From: Kiritimatiellia bacterium
GTDB lineage: Bacteria > Verrucomicrobiota > Kiritimatiellia > RFP12 > UBA3636
NCBI GenBank assembly: GCA_017481725.1
Contig: JAFUOX010000014.1
Span: 1-44,276, forward strand
Direction: 5' to 3'
DNA: 44,276 bases
Under the pieces are notes generated by a model. It did no database searches and was not told the origin of the DNA. It saw only the letters and a list, made by a program, of their open reading frames with translations. Of this stretch, positions 17,601 to 26,311 are shown in pieces. Position 1 is the first letter of the stretch. Every line of letters starts with the position of its first letter. The translations under genes were made by a program, and so were the position numbers.

Positions 17601-17927
17601 TTTAATTTTGATACATCCATCCCAATATTCCTCATCAGCCTCAAGGCAGGTGGAACGGGCTTAAATCTAACTGGTGCAGATACAGTAATTCACTTTGACC
17701 CATGGTGGAACCCAGCCGTTGAAGATCAAGCAACTGACCGAGCACACCGCATTGGTCAAAAGAATACTGTCTACAACATGAAGCTTATAACCGCTGGAAC
17801 GGTTGAAGAAAAAGTCCTTGAAATGCAAAACCGCAAGCGTGCAATTATCGGTGCAACCATTGAGTCTGATGAAAGCACCATGAGTAAGCTCACATGGGAT
17901 GACATCAAGGAAATTCTTGAGCTATAA
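14691..17927 (+). CDS. SNF2-family helicase with SWIM zinc finger
   Basis: The 1078-residue protein is a DNA-dependent ATPase of the bacterial SNF2 class. Near the N terminus a SWIM finger has the pattern C70-x-C72-x9-C82-x-H84. A long middle region (about 140-590) follows that has no motif I recognise. The SNF2 ATPase core has DEMGLGKT at 633-640 (Walker A), VVVCPTSLVENW, DEAQ at 732-735 and LTGTPIENS. The C-terminal helicase half carries VFSQF, KAGGTGLNLTGAD and DRAHRIGQ. Bacterial SWIM-SNF2 proteins are thought to translocate on DNA or remove bound proteins such as RNA polymerase, but their roles are little known. The start is a GTG at 14691; an ATG 10 codons later is an alternative. It appears to be transcribed alone, between a hairpin and a tandem repeat. 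Confidence 0.92.
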   Translation: MAKFLYTKEKMISWGGPDVYYEAEKNYYLAAKVIKAEYDGTKATGTILHGGRPINTGFQITSSGLMESFCPCLKNRDEGKICPHVIALAIALVRKTIAMERLAEKERELQHAKRFATAQEKQLLVVRSPKGQSAELRIRLPQNWHQQFLDGEIKIECLANIPGGGSNISIAYLAERKIPVSLTKDNAYLLDTIEDICEGRITNPINLTKRDFICLIEQLSSMNRQIYLSGGNPIVIEKTKVNSKLTLDLDRETGELLMFLNTDIPNAAEGDIPDYVVFNNSGWAFLKGHLWPIAQVLPGPYHQVYHETIAIPRTETIRFLKLELENIKRMLPVDMEFPVEQIIEHPATPKMSLKVYGSQASIRMTLYANYGSKDKQQSVPAAAAANATTISIPDDNDPLTFHTRNLPYEKAAIALLKQFGISGETGSSINSIVGEHYVLNFLGTTMPSLRRKGWHVILDEKLDAFVDSQDCVVPVVNIDNSNTPGYFDVSYTFYTLPDKIVSHTDVQRAITKGEAYIKNGDKITFVDINAINTMRDVFYDCSEGAGKTPGSFRVREIYAAYLKASVEALEGSDFAHDTSPRWIKLAEATEHAREMTDIELDEPLCSTLRPYQKKGVAWLRFLEQNNMGGILADEMGLGKTLQTLSWISLERSNPENRSKPVIVVCPTSLVENWVHEAAKFVPHLKTLLISGANRASLFKKIPEANIVITSYALIRRDIEEYAQYEFAAAILDEAQNIKNRTTQNATAVKQLRANIHFVLTGTPIENSVADLWSIMDFLLPTYLGNYDTFKQNYEIPISLPPENPHAEAAKLKLRRKLHPFLLRRKKTAVAKDLPPKLEKLSWCKLSNEQQQVYDHYLAKCKSEVSSLVKEKGFERSRMEILSILLRLRQICCHLELLGDANPLPNAAEPSAKLEQFFEFFEQATSDGHRILVFSQFVKMLQLIRKELEARGIKFCYLDGSSKDRMESVMRFNFDTSIPIFLISLKAGGTGLNLTGADTVIHFDPWWNPAVEDQATDRAHRIGQKNTVYNMKLITAGTVEEKVLEMQNRKRAIIGATIESDESTMSKLTWDDIKEILEL

Positions 17928-17999
17928 TTCCCTCTAAATATAGCCATTGACACCCCCACAAAGCTCTATTTTGTTAGCCGATTTCACCCACAAACCTCC

Positions 18000-18082
18000 A
18001 AAAGGTGCAATTAATACCCCTAAAAATACCCCTAAAAGGTGCAATTAATTCCCCTAAAAACACCCCCAAAAGGTGCAATTAA
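18000..18082. repeat. Tandem repeat of 34-bp units (three copies of the core)
   Basis: The core aaaaggtgcaattaa occurs at 18000-18014, 18034-18048 and 18068-18082, an exact 34-base period. The intervening sequence is also similar (CCCCTAAAAA-rich). It is a minisatellite and not a CRISPR, because the interspersed bases are nearly the same in each unit. It sits in the gap between the SNF2 gene and the esterase gene; it may be a protein-binding array or a slippage product. Confidence 0.85.
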
Positions 18083-18172
18083 CTATTTAAGTCCTTGAAA
18101 TTCAACGGCAATTATGCTACTTCATTAAGAACTCTTTCATAAAAGCACATTACCACATTCAAACGGAGCATT

Positions 18173-20197
18173 ATGAAAAAAACCATTATCCTCTCAATCC
18201 TACTTATTGCTGTTGCAACACCTAGCTTTGCAGCAAGACTAAATGCTTGCAACATCTTTACATCAAATGCCGTTTTGCAACGCAATAAACCAATGCCAAT
18301 TTGGGGAAGTGCAACTCCTGGCGACACTGTGTCAGTAATAATTTCAAATACTGTCAATGCAGCAACACAGGCGCAAACGACAACTGTTGACAAAGCGGGC
18401 AAATGGATGGTCACTTTCCCAGCACACAAGGCTTCAACTGAAGAGCACATTATGCTTCTAAAAGCATTCCGCACAAAAGAGAATGACACACAGCTCGTTG
18501 ACCAAAACACCTACACTAATCTCGTTTACGGAGACATATGGCTTTGCTCTGGTCAATCCAATATGGATATGAGCTATGGCTGGGGACTTGTAGAAGGAAA
18601 AGAAATTATTGAGCAATATGTAGACCCAATGCTTAGAATGGCAACTATGCATCGCCATGGTAGCTACAAGCCTGATAGTCGCGTTTTTGCTAATTGGGAT
18701 ACTGCAAAATTTGACAAAACAAAAAATTTCTCCGCTACAGGCTTCTTCTTTGCCTACACATTGCGTCAGGCTATGCCGGAAATTCCTATTGGTCTTGTTG
18801 GTGCATCATGGGGTGGCACATGGGCAGAATCATGGCTCCCTCTAGAAAGTCTACTTTATGTAGAACAAACAAAAGAGGCCGCACAAAGCCGCATTGATGC
18901 AATCCGCGATTGGGAAAACGGCGGAAAAGAAACCTACGAGGCTCGTGTAAATGAATGGGAGCGAAAGCATGATCCACTTGGCACTCAAGCTCCTTCCCCT
19001 AAAGATGAAGAATTCAATAGCTCCGATTGGGAAACGATTCTTCTTCCAACAAAATTTGAGACCGTTTTTGAAAATTGGAATGGCGGACTCCTATGGCTAA
19101 TAACCGAAATTGAGCTAACCCAAGAAGAAGCTAATCAAGAGGCAATTCTATCTCTTGGTGCTATTGATGACAAAGATGTGACCTACATAAATGGCAAAAA
19201 GGTTGGAGAAAACAATTATTGGAGCAGCAAGCGCTCATACAAAATAAAAGCAGATACTTTAAAAGCAGGGAAAAACCTCATTGCTATTAGAGCAGAAGAC
19301 ACAAACAATTCTGGTGGCTTTATATCTCCTGCAGAGCTAATGTATCTTGAAGTAGCGGGTAGCAAAAAATCACTCGCAAAGGAATGGAAATATAAGCTAA
19401 CAAAAAATGACAATCTTCCACCTAAACCAGAAATGGTTGACAGCTCAAACAAGGATATCTTCGGCAGCCTCTATAATGGTATGATATACCCACTAACACC
19501 AATGGCACTAAAGGGCGCCATTTGGTATCAAGGGTGTGCAAATGAACGTAAATCAGAATCATATTACGGCATTCTAACACAGCTAATAAAAGCATGGCGC
19601 GAAAACTTCAACAAAGGAAGCGCTGCAGATGAGAAAGCCTTCCCATTCTATATTGTTCAGCTTCCAAACTATAGAGGCGAAAGCAAAAGACCATGCGAAT
19701 CTGGCTGGGCAAGCATCCGTAATGCACAAGCACTTGCTGGAAGGTCAATAGAGAACTGCGGCACCATTGTAACACTTGATATTGGAAATCCACATGACAT
19801 TCATCCAAAGAACAAGCTTGATGTTGGCAAGCGTCTTGGATGGCTAGCTCTAGCGGAAACCTATGGTAAGCATTTTGAAAAGGAATATGCTTCTCCAGAG
19901 CCAGACAATGCCACAATTCAAGGCACAAATGTTGTATTAAAGTTAAAGCACGCAAAAGGTCTTTCAACAACAGATGGAGAGACACCTAAGAGCTTCCAGC
20001 TTGCAGGAGAAGACAGAGTATTCGTTTGGGCCGATGCGGCAATTGGTGATTCTGAAACAATCATCCTAAAACCTCGAGAAGGCAACACAATCCCTGCACC
20101 ACGCTTTATTCGCTACGCATGGGACGGTTCCCCTTCAGTAAATCTAGTAAATAAAGCTAATCTTCCTCTCGGAACATTTGAGCTAGAAATTAAATAA
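18173..20197 (+). CDS. Secreted sialate O-acetylesterase (SGNH/GDSL family)
   Basis: The enzyme removes acetyl groups from O-acetylated sialic acid or other glycans outside the cytoplasm. Its 674 residues start with a signal peptide (about 1-20, cut after SFA). An N-terminal beta-rich domain precedes the catalytic region, which opens with GDIWLCSGQSNMDM; S129 in GQSNM is the nucleophile. A jelly-roll-like carbohydrate-binding insertion is placed at about 280-410 (SSDWETILLP to AELMYLEV). The catalytic Asp-His pair is in DIHPKN, D542 and H544. This architecture is common in host-glycan-degrading Bacteroidetes and PVC bacteria. The gene is preceded by the 34-bp repeats and has no sialidase or transport gene next to it. 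Activity on a particular glycan cannot be predicted. Confidence 0.92.
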   Translation: MKKTIILSILLIAVATPSFAARLNACNIFTSNAVLQRNKPMPIWGSATPGDTVSVIISNTVNAATQAQTTTVDKAGKWMVTFPAHKASTEEHIMLLKAFRTKENDTQLVDQNTYTNLVYGDIWLCSGQSNMDMSYGWGLVEGKEIIEQYVDPMLRMATMHRHGSYKPDSRVFANWDTAKFDKTKNFSATGFFFAYTLRQAMPEIPIGLVGASWGGTWAESWLPLESLLYVEQTKEAAQSRIDAIRDWENGGKETYEARVNEWERKHDPLGTQAPSPKDEEFNSSDWETILLPTKFETVFENWNGGLLWLITEIELTQEEANQEAILSLGAIDDKDVTYINGKKVGENNYWSSKRSYKIKADTLKAGKNLIAIRAEDTNNSGGFISPAELMYLEVAGSKKSLAKEWKYKLTKNDNLPPKPEMVDSSNKDIFGSLYNGMIYPLTPMALKGAIWYQGCANERKSESYYGILTQLIKAWRENFNKGSAADEKAFPFYIVQLPNYRGESKRPCESGWASIRNAQALAGRSIENCGTIVTLDIGNPHDIHPKNKLDVGKRLGWLALAETYGKHFEKEYASPEPDNATIQGTNVVLKLKHAKGLSTTDGETPKSFQLAGEDRVFVWADAAIGDSETIILKPREGNTIPAPRFIRYAWDGSPSVNLVNKANLPLGTFELEIK

Positions 20198-20243
20198 ATA
20201 ACACCTACATATATCAATTTTCACAAAAAATACCACAATTCAC

Positions 20244-20276
20244 CATTCTTATTCTTGAATGAATCGCCTAAGAATG
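20244..20276. other. Short hairpin before glnS
   Basis: CATTCTTA (20244-20251) pairs with TAAGAATG (20269-20276) in the gap between the esterase and glnS genes. The loop is 17 bases long and no T run follows, so its role is uncertain. Confidence 0.4.
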
Positions 20277-20316
20277 ATAAAATTTTGTATTAATTATTTA
20301 GTAGAAAGAGATACCT

Positions 20317-22047
20317 ATGGACATAAATGAGCTTAATTTAAATGATAAAGGTACCACAGAAAATACAGGACATTTTCTACAGCAATGGATTGCTGCTGAT
20401 GTTGAGGCAGGCAAAACTGGTGGCAAGGTAGTAACACGTTTTCCTCCTGAGCCTAATGGCTACATCCACATTGGTCACGCAAAGGCTATTTGTGTTGACT
20501 TTGGCATGGCAGAGCATTTTGGTGGTGAATGCCACTTGCGTATGGATGATACAAACCCATCAAAGGAGTCTGATGAATATGCTGACAATATCAAGCACGA
20601 CATTCATTGGCTTGGCTTTGATTGGGGTGAGCATTTCTATAGTGCTGCAGACCTCTTTGACACAATGTATGAGATTGCAGAGAAGCTAATCATCGCCGGT
20701 CATGCGTATGTTTGCAAGCTCTCTCAAGAGGAGTGGAAAGCATATCGCGGCATCCCTACTGAGCCAGGCAAAGAAAGCCCAACACGCAATGCATCTGTCG
20801 AAGAAAATCTTGACCTGTTCCGCCGCATGAAGGCTGGCGAATTTGCTGATGGTGAGATGTGTCTACGTGCAAAGATTGATATGGCATCTCCAAACATCCA
20901 CTTCCGCGACCCAGTGCTCTACCGCATTATTCATGTTGAGCACTATCACGCAGGAAATAAGTGGTGCATTTATCCAATGTATGACTTTGCTCACCCAATT
21001 GAGGATGCTCTTGAGGGTGTAACACACTCCATGTGTACACTAGAATTTGAGGTGCATCGCCCTCTTTACGATTGGGTGATTGACCGCTTAGAAGAATTTG
21101 GCATGCTAGTAGAGCGTGGCGGGGTAAAAATTCGCCCACAGCAGCGCGAGTTCTCTCGCTTAAACCTAACCTACACAGTAATGTCAAAGCGTAAGCTCTT
21201 GCAGCTCGTTCAAGAAAAGCGTGTAAATGGTTGGGATGACCCACGTATGCCAACAATCTGCGGCATGCGCCGCCGTGGCTACCCTGCCACAGCCATCCGC
21301 AAATTCTGCGAAGGCATTGGTGTGACAAAATATATCAGCAACACCGATATGTCTATCCTTGAGCAGGCTGTACGCGAAGAGCTAAATAAGACAGCTCCAC
21401 GCTACCTAGGCGTATTTGACCCAGTAAAGCTTGTTATTGACAACTATCCTGAGAACGAAGAGGAATTCTTCACAGGCATCAACAACCCAGAGGACCCATC
21501 TGCAGGAGAAAGACAAATTCCATTTAGCAAGGAGCTTTGGGTTGAGAGAGCTGACTTTATGAAGAATCCTCCAAAGAAGTTCTATCGTCTCGCAATTGGA
21601 AGAGAGGTTCGCCTACGCTATGCATGCTTATTCACATGCACCCACATTGTTGAGGATGAGAATGGAAAGCTATTAGAAATTCACGGCACAATGGACCTAA
21701 AATCCCGTGGTGGAACAAGCCCAGATGGTCGCGTAGTTCGTGGCACAATCCACTGGGTATCAGCAAAGCATGCTGTTGAGCTACCAGTTCGCCTATACGA
21801 TCGCCTATTTAGCGTAGAAGATCCACTAGCAGATTCAGAAAAGGATTTCTTGGAATTCCTAAATCCTGACTCACTTATAAATGCAACAGTACTTGCTGAG
21901 CCAGCAGTTGCAGACCTAGCACCAGGAGCACAAATTCAATTTGAGCGAATGGGCTACTTCTGTGCAGATGCAATTGACTCCAAGCAAGGAGCTCCAATCT
22001 TTAACCGAATCGCCACCCTGCGCGACTCTTGGTCAAAGAAGCAGTAA
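20317..22047 (+). CDS. glnS: Glutaminyl-tRNA synthetase
   Basis: This class I synthetase charges tRNA-Gln directly. The 576 residues contain FPPEPNGYIHIGHAK, with HIGH at 51-54, and the KMSKS equivalent MSKR at 289-292 (in VMSKRKL). The two beta-barrel anticodon-binding domains occupy about 350-560. The motif DPVLYRIIHVEHYHAG and the sequence DFAHPIEDALEGVTHSMCT are typical of GlnRS and rule out glutamyl-tRNA synthetase, which lacks this spacing. Length and motifs match E. coli-type GlnRS. Its presence means the organism may not need the amidotransferase route for Gln-tRNA. A strong terminator follows at 22056-22086. Confidence 0.96.
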   Translation: MDINELNLNDKGTTENTGHFLQQWIAADVEAGKTGGKVVTRFPPEPNGYIHIGHAKAICVDFGMAEHFGGECHLRMDDTNPSKESDEYADNIKHDIHWLGFDWGEHFYSAADLFDTMYEIAEKLIIAGHAYVCKLSQEEWKAYRGIPTEPGKESPTRNASVEENLDLFRRMKAGEFADGEMCLRAKIDMASPNIHFRDPVLYRIIHVEHYHAGNKWCIYPMYDFAHPIEDALEGVTHSMCTLEFEVHRPLYDWVIDRLEEFGMLVERGGVKIRPQQREFSRLNLTYTVMSKRKLLQLVQEKRVNGWDDPRMPTICGMRRRGYPATAIRKFCEGIGVTKYISNTDMSILEQAVREELNKTAPRYLGVFDPVKLVIDNYPENEEEFFTGINNPEDPSAGERQIPFSKELWVERADFMKNPPKKFYRLAIGREVRLRYACLFTCTHIVEDENGKLLEIHGTMDLKSRGGTSPDGRVVRGTIHWVSAKHAVELPVRLYDRLFSVEDPLADSEKDFLEFLNPDSLINATVLAEPAVADLAPGAQIQFERMGYFCADAIDSKQGAPIFNRIATLRDSWSKKQ

Positions 22048-22055
22048 TAATACAC

Positions 22056-22086
22056 AAAAAGGTGCTCAAATCGGGCACCTTTTTTG
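22056..22086 (+). terminator. Intrinsic terminator of glnS
   Basis: AAAAAGGTGC (22056-22065) pairs with GCACCTTTTTT (22075 onward) around a loop that includes CAAATC, ending in a T tract. It sits only a few bases after the glnS stop. Confidence 0.9.
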
Positions 22087-22195
22087 TTAGGAAAATAGCT
22101 CTATAAAACAGTGCATCGGTAGCGATAAAGTTATCCACTCAATCTTTTACCTATTGCCTAAGTTAAAACAACACATATAGGGCTAAAAATACGAG

Positions 22196-22232
22196 ATTAT
22201 TTCTTAGCACCAGCAATGGTGTGATAAATAAT
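22196..22232 (+). promoter_or_regulatory. Two-part hairpin in the nifU upstream region
   Basis: ATTATTT (22196-22202) pairs with AAATAAT (22226-22232) and, inside it, GCACC (22207-22211) with GGTGT (22218-22222). It lies about 40 bases upstream of the candidate nifU promoter, so it is more likely a DNA site or the end of an unrelated transcript than a leader RNA. Confidence 0.4.
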
Positions 22233-22272
22233 TTATATATCTCACCACAAACATTCAACGGCATTAGGACGC

Positions 22273-22302
22273 TTGCTTTCTCAAGTATAAATATGCTATA
22301 AT
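22273..22302 (+). promoter_or_regulatory. Candidate promoter of nifU-nifS
   Basis: TTGCTT (22273-22278) is followed after 18 bases by a perfect TATAAT (22297-22302), about 50 bases before the nifU start. It is one of the best sigma-70-like matches in the window. Confidence 0.6.
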
Positions 22303-22352
22303 TTAAACAATATTTTAGGTATATTTTTAATCGTTATTTTAAGAGGCAATTT

Positions 22353-23201
22353 ATGTGGAATTATACCGATAAAGTTTTAGATCATTTTCACAACCCACGC
22401 AATGTAGGTAAAATCGAAAATCCAGATGGCATTGGCCAAGTTGGTGCACTCGCTTGTGGCGATGCACTTACTCTCATGTTCAAACTAGATGAGAATGGGA
22501 GAATCGCAGATGTTAAATTCCAAACCTTTGGCTGTGCATCTGCTATTGCATCTTCTTCAGCTCTAACAGAAATGATTAAGGGCATGACGCTTGAAGAGGC
22601 ACAGAAGGTCACAAACCAGGATATTGCAGAATTTCTTGGTGGTCTTCCTGAAGAAAAAATGCACTGCTCAGTGATGGGCAGAGAAGCACTTGAAGCTGCA
22701 ATCCACAATTATAAGACTGGCGAAACATCTATGCGCTCAGTTGGCGATGATCCAGTCATCTGCCAATGCTTTGATATACACAAATCAGAAATCGTGCGTT
22801 TGGCAACAGAGAATCACCTAACAACTGTAGAGCAAATCACTAACTACTGCAAGGCTGGTGGTGCTTGCGGGAAATGTAAAGCAGAAATCCAGGAGATTCT
22901 TAACTCCGTCACTCACACAGCTCCAGAGCCAAAACAAGAGGAAAAGCCTCGTGCTATGACCCAGCTACAAAAGATTAAGCTAATTGAGCAAACAATTGAT
23001 ACAGAGGTTCGCCCACTATTACAGCGCGACGGCGGAGACATTGAGCTAATCGATGTAAGAGGCAATGAGGTTGTGATTGCATTCCGTGGAATGTGTGCAG
23101 GCTGCCGTTCTGCTCATATCACAAAGCAGCTTCTTGTAGAAGCAAAGCTAAGAGAATTTGTTTCAAAGGCAATTACTGTTTCAGAGGAAGGTGAGGCATA
23201 A
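22353..23201 (+). CDS. nifU: NifU-type Fe-S cluster scaffold protein
   Basis: NifU assembles iron-sulfur clusters on a scaffold and passes them to apoproteins. The 282 residues hold all three parts of full-length NifU. The N-terminal IscU-like domain has the three ligand cysteines C35 (ACGDAL), C61 (FGCAS) and C105 (MHCSV). A central BFD-like [2Fe-2S] domain has CQC near residue 136 and CKAGGACGKC near 165-175. The C-terminal NifU domain carries C248-x2-C251 (CAGC). The central domain is typical of NifU and absent from IscU. Since no other nif gene is present, it is probably the general Fe-S scaffold here. The stop is one base before nifS, so the two genes are coupled. Confidence 0.94.
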   Translation: MWNYTDKVLDHFHNPRNVGKIENPDGIGQVGALACGDALTLMFKLDENGRIADVKFQTFGCASAIASSSALTEMIKGMTLEEAQKVTNQDIAEFLGGLPEEKMHCSVMGREALEAAIHNYKTGETSMRSVGDDPVICQCFDIHKSEIVRLATENHLTTVEQITNYCKAGGACGKCKAEIQEILNSVTHTAPEPKQEEKPRAMTQLQKIKLIEQTIDTEVRPLLQRDGGDIELIDVRGNEVVIAFRGMCAGCRSAHITKQLLVEAKLREFVSKAITVSEEGEA

Positions 23202-23202
23202 A

Positions 23203-24369
23203 ATGAGCCGGCTTGCTTATCTAGACAACAATGCAACTACTCAGGTGGCACCTGAGGTCCTTGAGGAAATGCTTCCATTTTTCAAAGAGTATTATGGAAA
23301 TCCTTCTAGTATGCATGCCTTTGGTGGCGTTGTGCAAAAGAAAGTTGATGCCGCCCGCGAGAAGCTAGCTGCTCTTATCCATGCAGATCCATCTGAAATC
23401 ATTTTTACAAGCTGTGGTAGCGAATCTGATAATACAGCAATTTTTGGTGCAGCAACTGCAATTGGTCCAGGTGGCACAATTATCACTACACGTGTTGAGC
23501 ACCCAGCAGTGCTTCAGCCATGCCGCAAGCTAAAAGAAATGGGCTACAAGGTTTTTGAAATTGGTGTACATGGCGATGGTACGCTTGATATGGACGAATA
23601 TAAAGCCGCACTATCCGCTCCTGGCAAAAAGCTTGTTACAATGATGTGGGCAAATAATGAAACTGGTGTTATCTTCCCAATCAAAGAATGTGCTGAGCTA
23701 GCAAAGGCAGCTGGTGCGTATTTCCACACAGATGCTGTTCAAGCAATGGGTAAACTTTCTGAAGTTAACATGGCAGAGGTTCCTGCTGATATGCTTTCAT
23801 TATCAGGACACAAGCTACATGCACCAAAGGGCATTGGTGCACTTTATATTCGCAAGGGCACACACATAAATCCTTTCCTTCTTGGTGGTCACCAAGAAAA
23901 CGGACGCCGTGCTGGAACAGAAAATGTTCCTTATATCGTTGGCCTTGGCAAAGCAGCTGAGCTCGCAAAAATAGATCTTGCTTCTGATGAAATAGAACGA
24001 ATCAAAAAGCTTCGCGATACACTACAAGAAGCATTACTAAAGCTACCAGATGCACGCCTTAATGGTTCTCTCACAAAGCGCTTACCAAACACACTAAAGA
24101 TTAGCTTTGAATTTATTGAAGGTGAGGCACTGCTCTACCATCTAAGCGACGCAGGCATTTGTGCCTCTTCTGGTTCTGCTTGCTCCTCTGGCTCTCTTGA
24201 GCCATCACATGTAATCCGTGCAATGGGTGTTCCTTTCACAGCTGTTCATGGCTCTCTACGCTTTAGCTTAAGCCGTTACAACACCGAGGAAGACATTAAT
24301 CAGGTTATTAAGGTAATGCCAGGAATTGTAGATAAGCTCCGCAAAATCTCTCCTTTTGTTAATGCTTAA
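23203..24369 (+). CDS. nifS: Cysteine desulfurase (NifS/IscS family)
   Basis: This PLP enzyme takes sulfur from cysteine, forms a persulfide and delivers it to NifU. I start it at 23203 (MSRLAYLDNNATT), one base after the nifU stop; an upstream frame at 23158 runs inside nifU and is unlikely. In 388 residues it has the group I desulfurase motifs. K204 in SGHKLHAPKG binds PLP, and the active cysteine C327 lies in ASSGSACSSGS. Length and motifs are close to NifS/IscS. Adjacency to nifU gives a two-gene Fe-S assembly operon, with the Fe-S carrier ATPase (Mrp/Nbp35) about 5 kb downstream in the same direction. No iscR, hscA or fdx gene is near. Confidence 0.95.
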   Translation: MSRLAYLDNNATTQVAPEVLEEMLPFFKEYYGNPSSMHAFGGVVQKKVDAAREKLAALIHADPSEIIFTSCGSESDNTAIFGAATAIGPGGTIITTRVEHPAVLQPCRKLKEMGYKVFEIGVHGDGTLDMDEYKAALSAPGKKLVTMMWANNETGVIFPIKECAELAKAAGAYFHTDAVQAMGKLSEVNMAEVPADMLSLSGHKLHAPKGIGALYIRKGTHINPFLLGGHQENGRRAGTENVPYIVGLGKAAELAKIDLASDEIERIKKLRDTLQEALLKLPDARLNGSLTKRLPNTLKISFEFIEGEALLYHLSDAGICASSGSACSSGSLEPSHVIRAMGVPFTAVHGSLRFSLSRYNTEEDINQVIKVMPGIVDKLRKISPFVNA

Positions 24370-24419
24370 TTTTGAGATTATAAGGTTAACTGAATTTAAT
24401 TTTCATTAATGGATATCTT

Positions 24420-25796
24420 ATGAAAGAAGCACATCAAACCTTTGTTGTCCCAGCAAAAAATGAAGAGCGCCATCTCATTAAGAAGAAAGCTTCTATCCTT
24501 ATCCTTTCTGGACCTCAGCAAGGTGAAGAAGTTATTATTGAATCAACCCCATTTACCATCGGTTCTAGCGATGGGTGTGATTTAATACTAAAGGATACTG
24601 CTGTTTCACGTAAGCATTGCATTATAAAATCTGATGGGCATACCTTCTCTATTGAGGATACAAACAGCACAAATGGCTCCTTTCTTTGCGGGCTACGCAT
24701 CATGCATGCATATCTCACTCCTGGCTCTGAATTGCGTCTAGGCAACACTCGTCTTCTTTTCTCTCCTTCGCTTGAATTTACTGATATCCCACTGAGCCAA
24801 AACAATCACTTTGGTGATGCTATTGGTGCTAGCGATGCAATGCGCCGCATTTTCTATTTGGCAGAAAGCTATTCTCCAACAGACGCAACTATTATGCTCA
24901 CTGGTGAAACTGGCACTGGCAAAGAAATTCTAGCAGAAGAGATTCATAAGCATAGCAAACGTGCAAACAAACCTTTCGTCGTCATTGATTGCACTTCAAT
25001 CTCTCGTGATATCGTAGAAAGTGAACTATTTGGCCATGTAAAAGGTGCATTCACAGGGGCAACAAGTGATCGCTCTGGTGCCTTTGAGAGTGCAGATGGT
25101 GGCACTGTGTTCCTTGATGAAATTGGTGAGCTCCCTCAAGAGCTCCAGCCAAAGCTACTTCGCGTACTAGAAAAGCGCGAAATCAAACGCGTCGGCTCAA
25201 ATGATATTCGTAAAATTGATGTAAGAATAATTTGTGCAACAAATAGAAATATCAAAAAAGAAATAAATGAAGGAAATTTCCGCGAGGATTTATATTATCG
25301 TCTATCTGTTGTTAATATTGAGCTTCCTCCCCTTAGAGAGCACAAAGAGGATATCCCTCTTCTTGCTGAAACCTTTATGAGCCGCCTACACAACACAAAT
25401 GCACGCGATGAAATTCAAGACTTTGATAATGCAATGAACGCATTAATGCGATACGACTGGCCTGGTAATATCCGCGAGTTTCGTAACCTTATTGATCGAG
25501 CTTATTACCATATCCAAAAGCCTGTTGATATCCTACAATGCCAACAAGGTGGCACTCTATTAAAGCAGTCTAATAATGGTTCAAATAACGAAGAAGAAAA
25601 TTCCGTTACAAATAATGTTGATACCACAAAACCATTTAAGGACGAAAAAAATCGCCTAATCGATGATTTTGAGCACCAATATATTAAAGAGCTTTTAGCA
25701 CGCAACAATGGAAATGTCTCTAAATCAGCACGTGAAGCCGATATTGAAAGAGCATATCTTCAACGTTTGATTAAGAAATACGGTTTAAACTCATAG
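24420..25796 (+). CDS. FHA-domain sigma-54-dependent transcription activator
   Basis: The 458-residue regulator has an N-terminal FHA domain (about 25-125; GSSDGCD, SRKHC and NSTNGSF), a phosphothreonine-binding module in place of the usual response-regulator domain. It then carries the sigma-54 AAA+ ATPase. Walker A GETGTGKE is at 162-169, the sigma-54 contact loop GAFTGA at 209-214, and Walker B ([11 protein letters not shown]) follows. A linker with polar repeats ([11 protein letters not shown]) leads to a C-terminal Fis-type helix-turn-helix (about 415-455). The layout implies activation of sigma-54 promoters in response to a Ser/Thr kinase; no kinase gene is in the window. It is followed after 3 bases by yraN, so the two are probably co-transcribed. 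Confidence 0.93.
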   Translation: MKEAHQTFVVPAKNEERHLIKKKASILILSGPQQGEEVIIESTPFTIGSSDGCDLILKDTAVSRKHCIIKSDGHTFSIEDTNSTNGSFLCGLRIMHAYLTPGSELRLGNTRLLFSPSLEFTDIPLSQNNHFGDAIGASDAMRRIFYLAESYSPTDATIMLTGETGTGKEILAEEIHKHSKRANKPFVVIDCTSISRDIVESELFGHVKGAFTGATSDRSGAFESADGGTVFLDEIGELPQELQPKLLRVLEKREIKRVGSNDIRKIDVRIICATNRNIKKEINEGNFREDLYYRLSVVNIELPPLREHKEDIPLLAETFMSRLHNTNARDEIQDFDNAMNALMRYDWPGNIREFRNLIDRAYYHIQKPVDILQCQQGGTLLKQSNNGSNNEEENSVTNNVDTTKPFKDEKNRLIDDFEHQYIKELLARNNGNVSKSAREADIERAYLQRLIKKYGLNS

Positions 25797-25799
25797 AGA

Positions 25800-26294
25800 A
25801 TGATAATTAAAAGACTCCTAGCAAAGCTTATTCCTCATACAAAATCTGCCCATGATACTAAAGCAACTCTCGACAAGGATGAGCTTGGTATTAAGGGCGA
25901 AAAACTTGCAGCAGAGCATTTGATTGCAAAGGGGTTTAAAATAATTGGCGAGCGAGTCCACGTTGGCATTGATGAATTAGATTTGATTGCAATAGATTTT
26001 AGAAACCCAATGGTCGAGCAGCTTGTGTTTGTTGAAGTAAAAACCCGCTCCTCTGACTTATTTGGAGGAGGGAAAGCTGCAGTTGACAAACGCAAACGCA
26101 ATGCCCTTGCACGGGCTGCAAAAGGCTATATGAAAGCAAACCTTACAAAGCCTCATGCTATAAGGTTTGACATAATTGAAGTAACAAAGTCATCCCAAAG
26201 CTCTGACTCCTTTGAAATAACCCATCACGAAAACGCAATATCACTTCCACCTGAACTAATCACATCGGCTCTACACAACAATAAAGGACACTAA
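25800..26294 (+). CDS. yraN: YraN family (UPF0102) predicted nuclease-fold protein
   Basis: YraN proteins share the restriction-endonuclease-like fold, but their role is not settled; recombination or DNA repair has been suggested. The 164-residue protein shows GEKLAAEHLIAKGFKIIGER, then DELDLIAID and VFVEVKTRSS, which supply the acidic-acidic-Lys (D, E-x-K) constellation of the fold. The N-terminal 25 residues are a poorly conserved basic extension, and the C-terminal 30 residues also go beyond the family core of about 120. The start at 25800 is only 3 bases after the upstream stop. It ends 17 bases before a GspE ATPase gene. Confidence 0.88.
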   Translation: MIIKRLLAKLIPHTKSAHDTKATLDKDELGIKGEKLAAEHLIAKGFKIIGERVHVGIDELDLIAIDFRNPMVEQLVFVEVKTRSSDLFGGGKAAVDKRKRNALARAAKGYMKANLTKPHAIRFDIIEVTKSSQSSDSFEITHHENAISLPPELITSALHNNKGH

Positions 26295-26311
26295 CACAAA
26301 AGGAATGTTTT

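Noticed and set aside
18000..18082. Possible CRISPR array
   Set aside because: Only three cores of 15 bases with similar, not unique, intervening sequence, and no cas genes.
22120..22150. TTATCCAC resembling a DnaA box, hinting at an origin
   Set aside because: A single partial match without clustered boxes or dnaA/dnaN neighbours.
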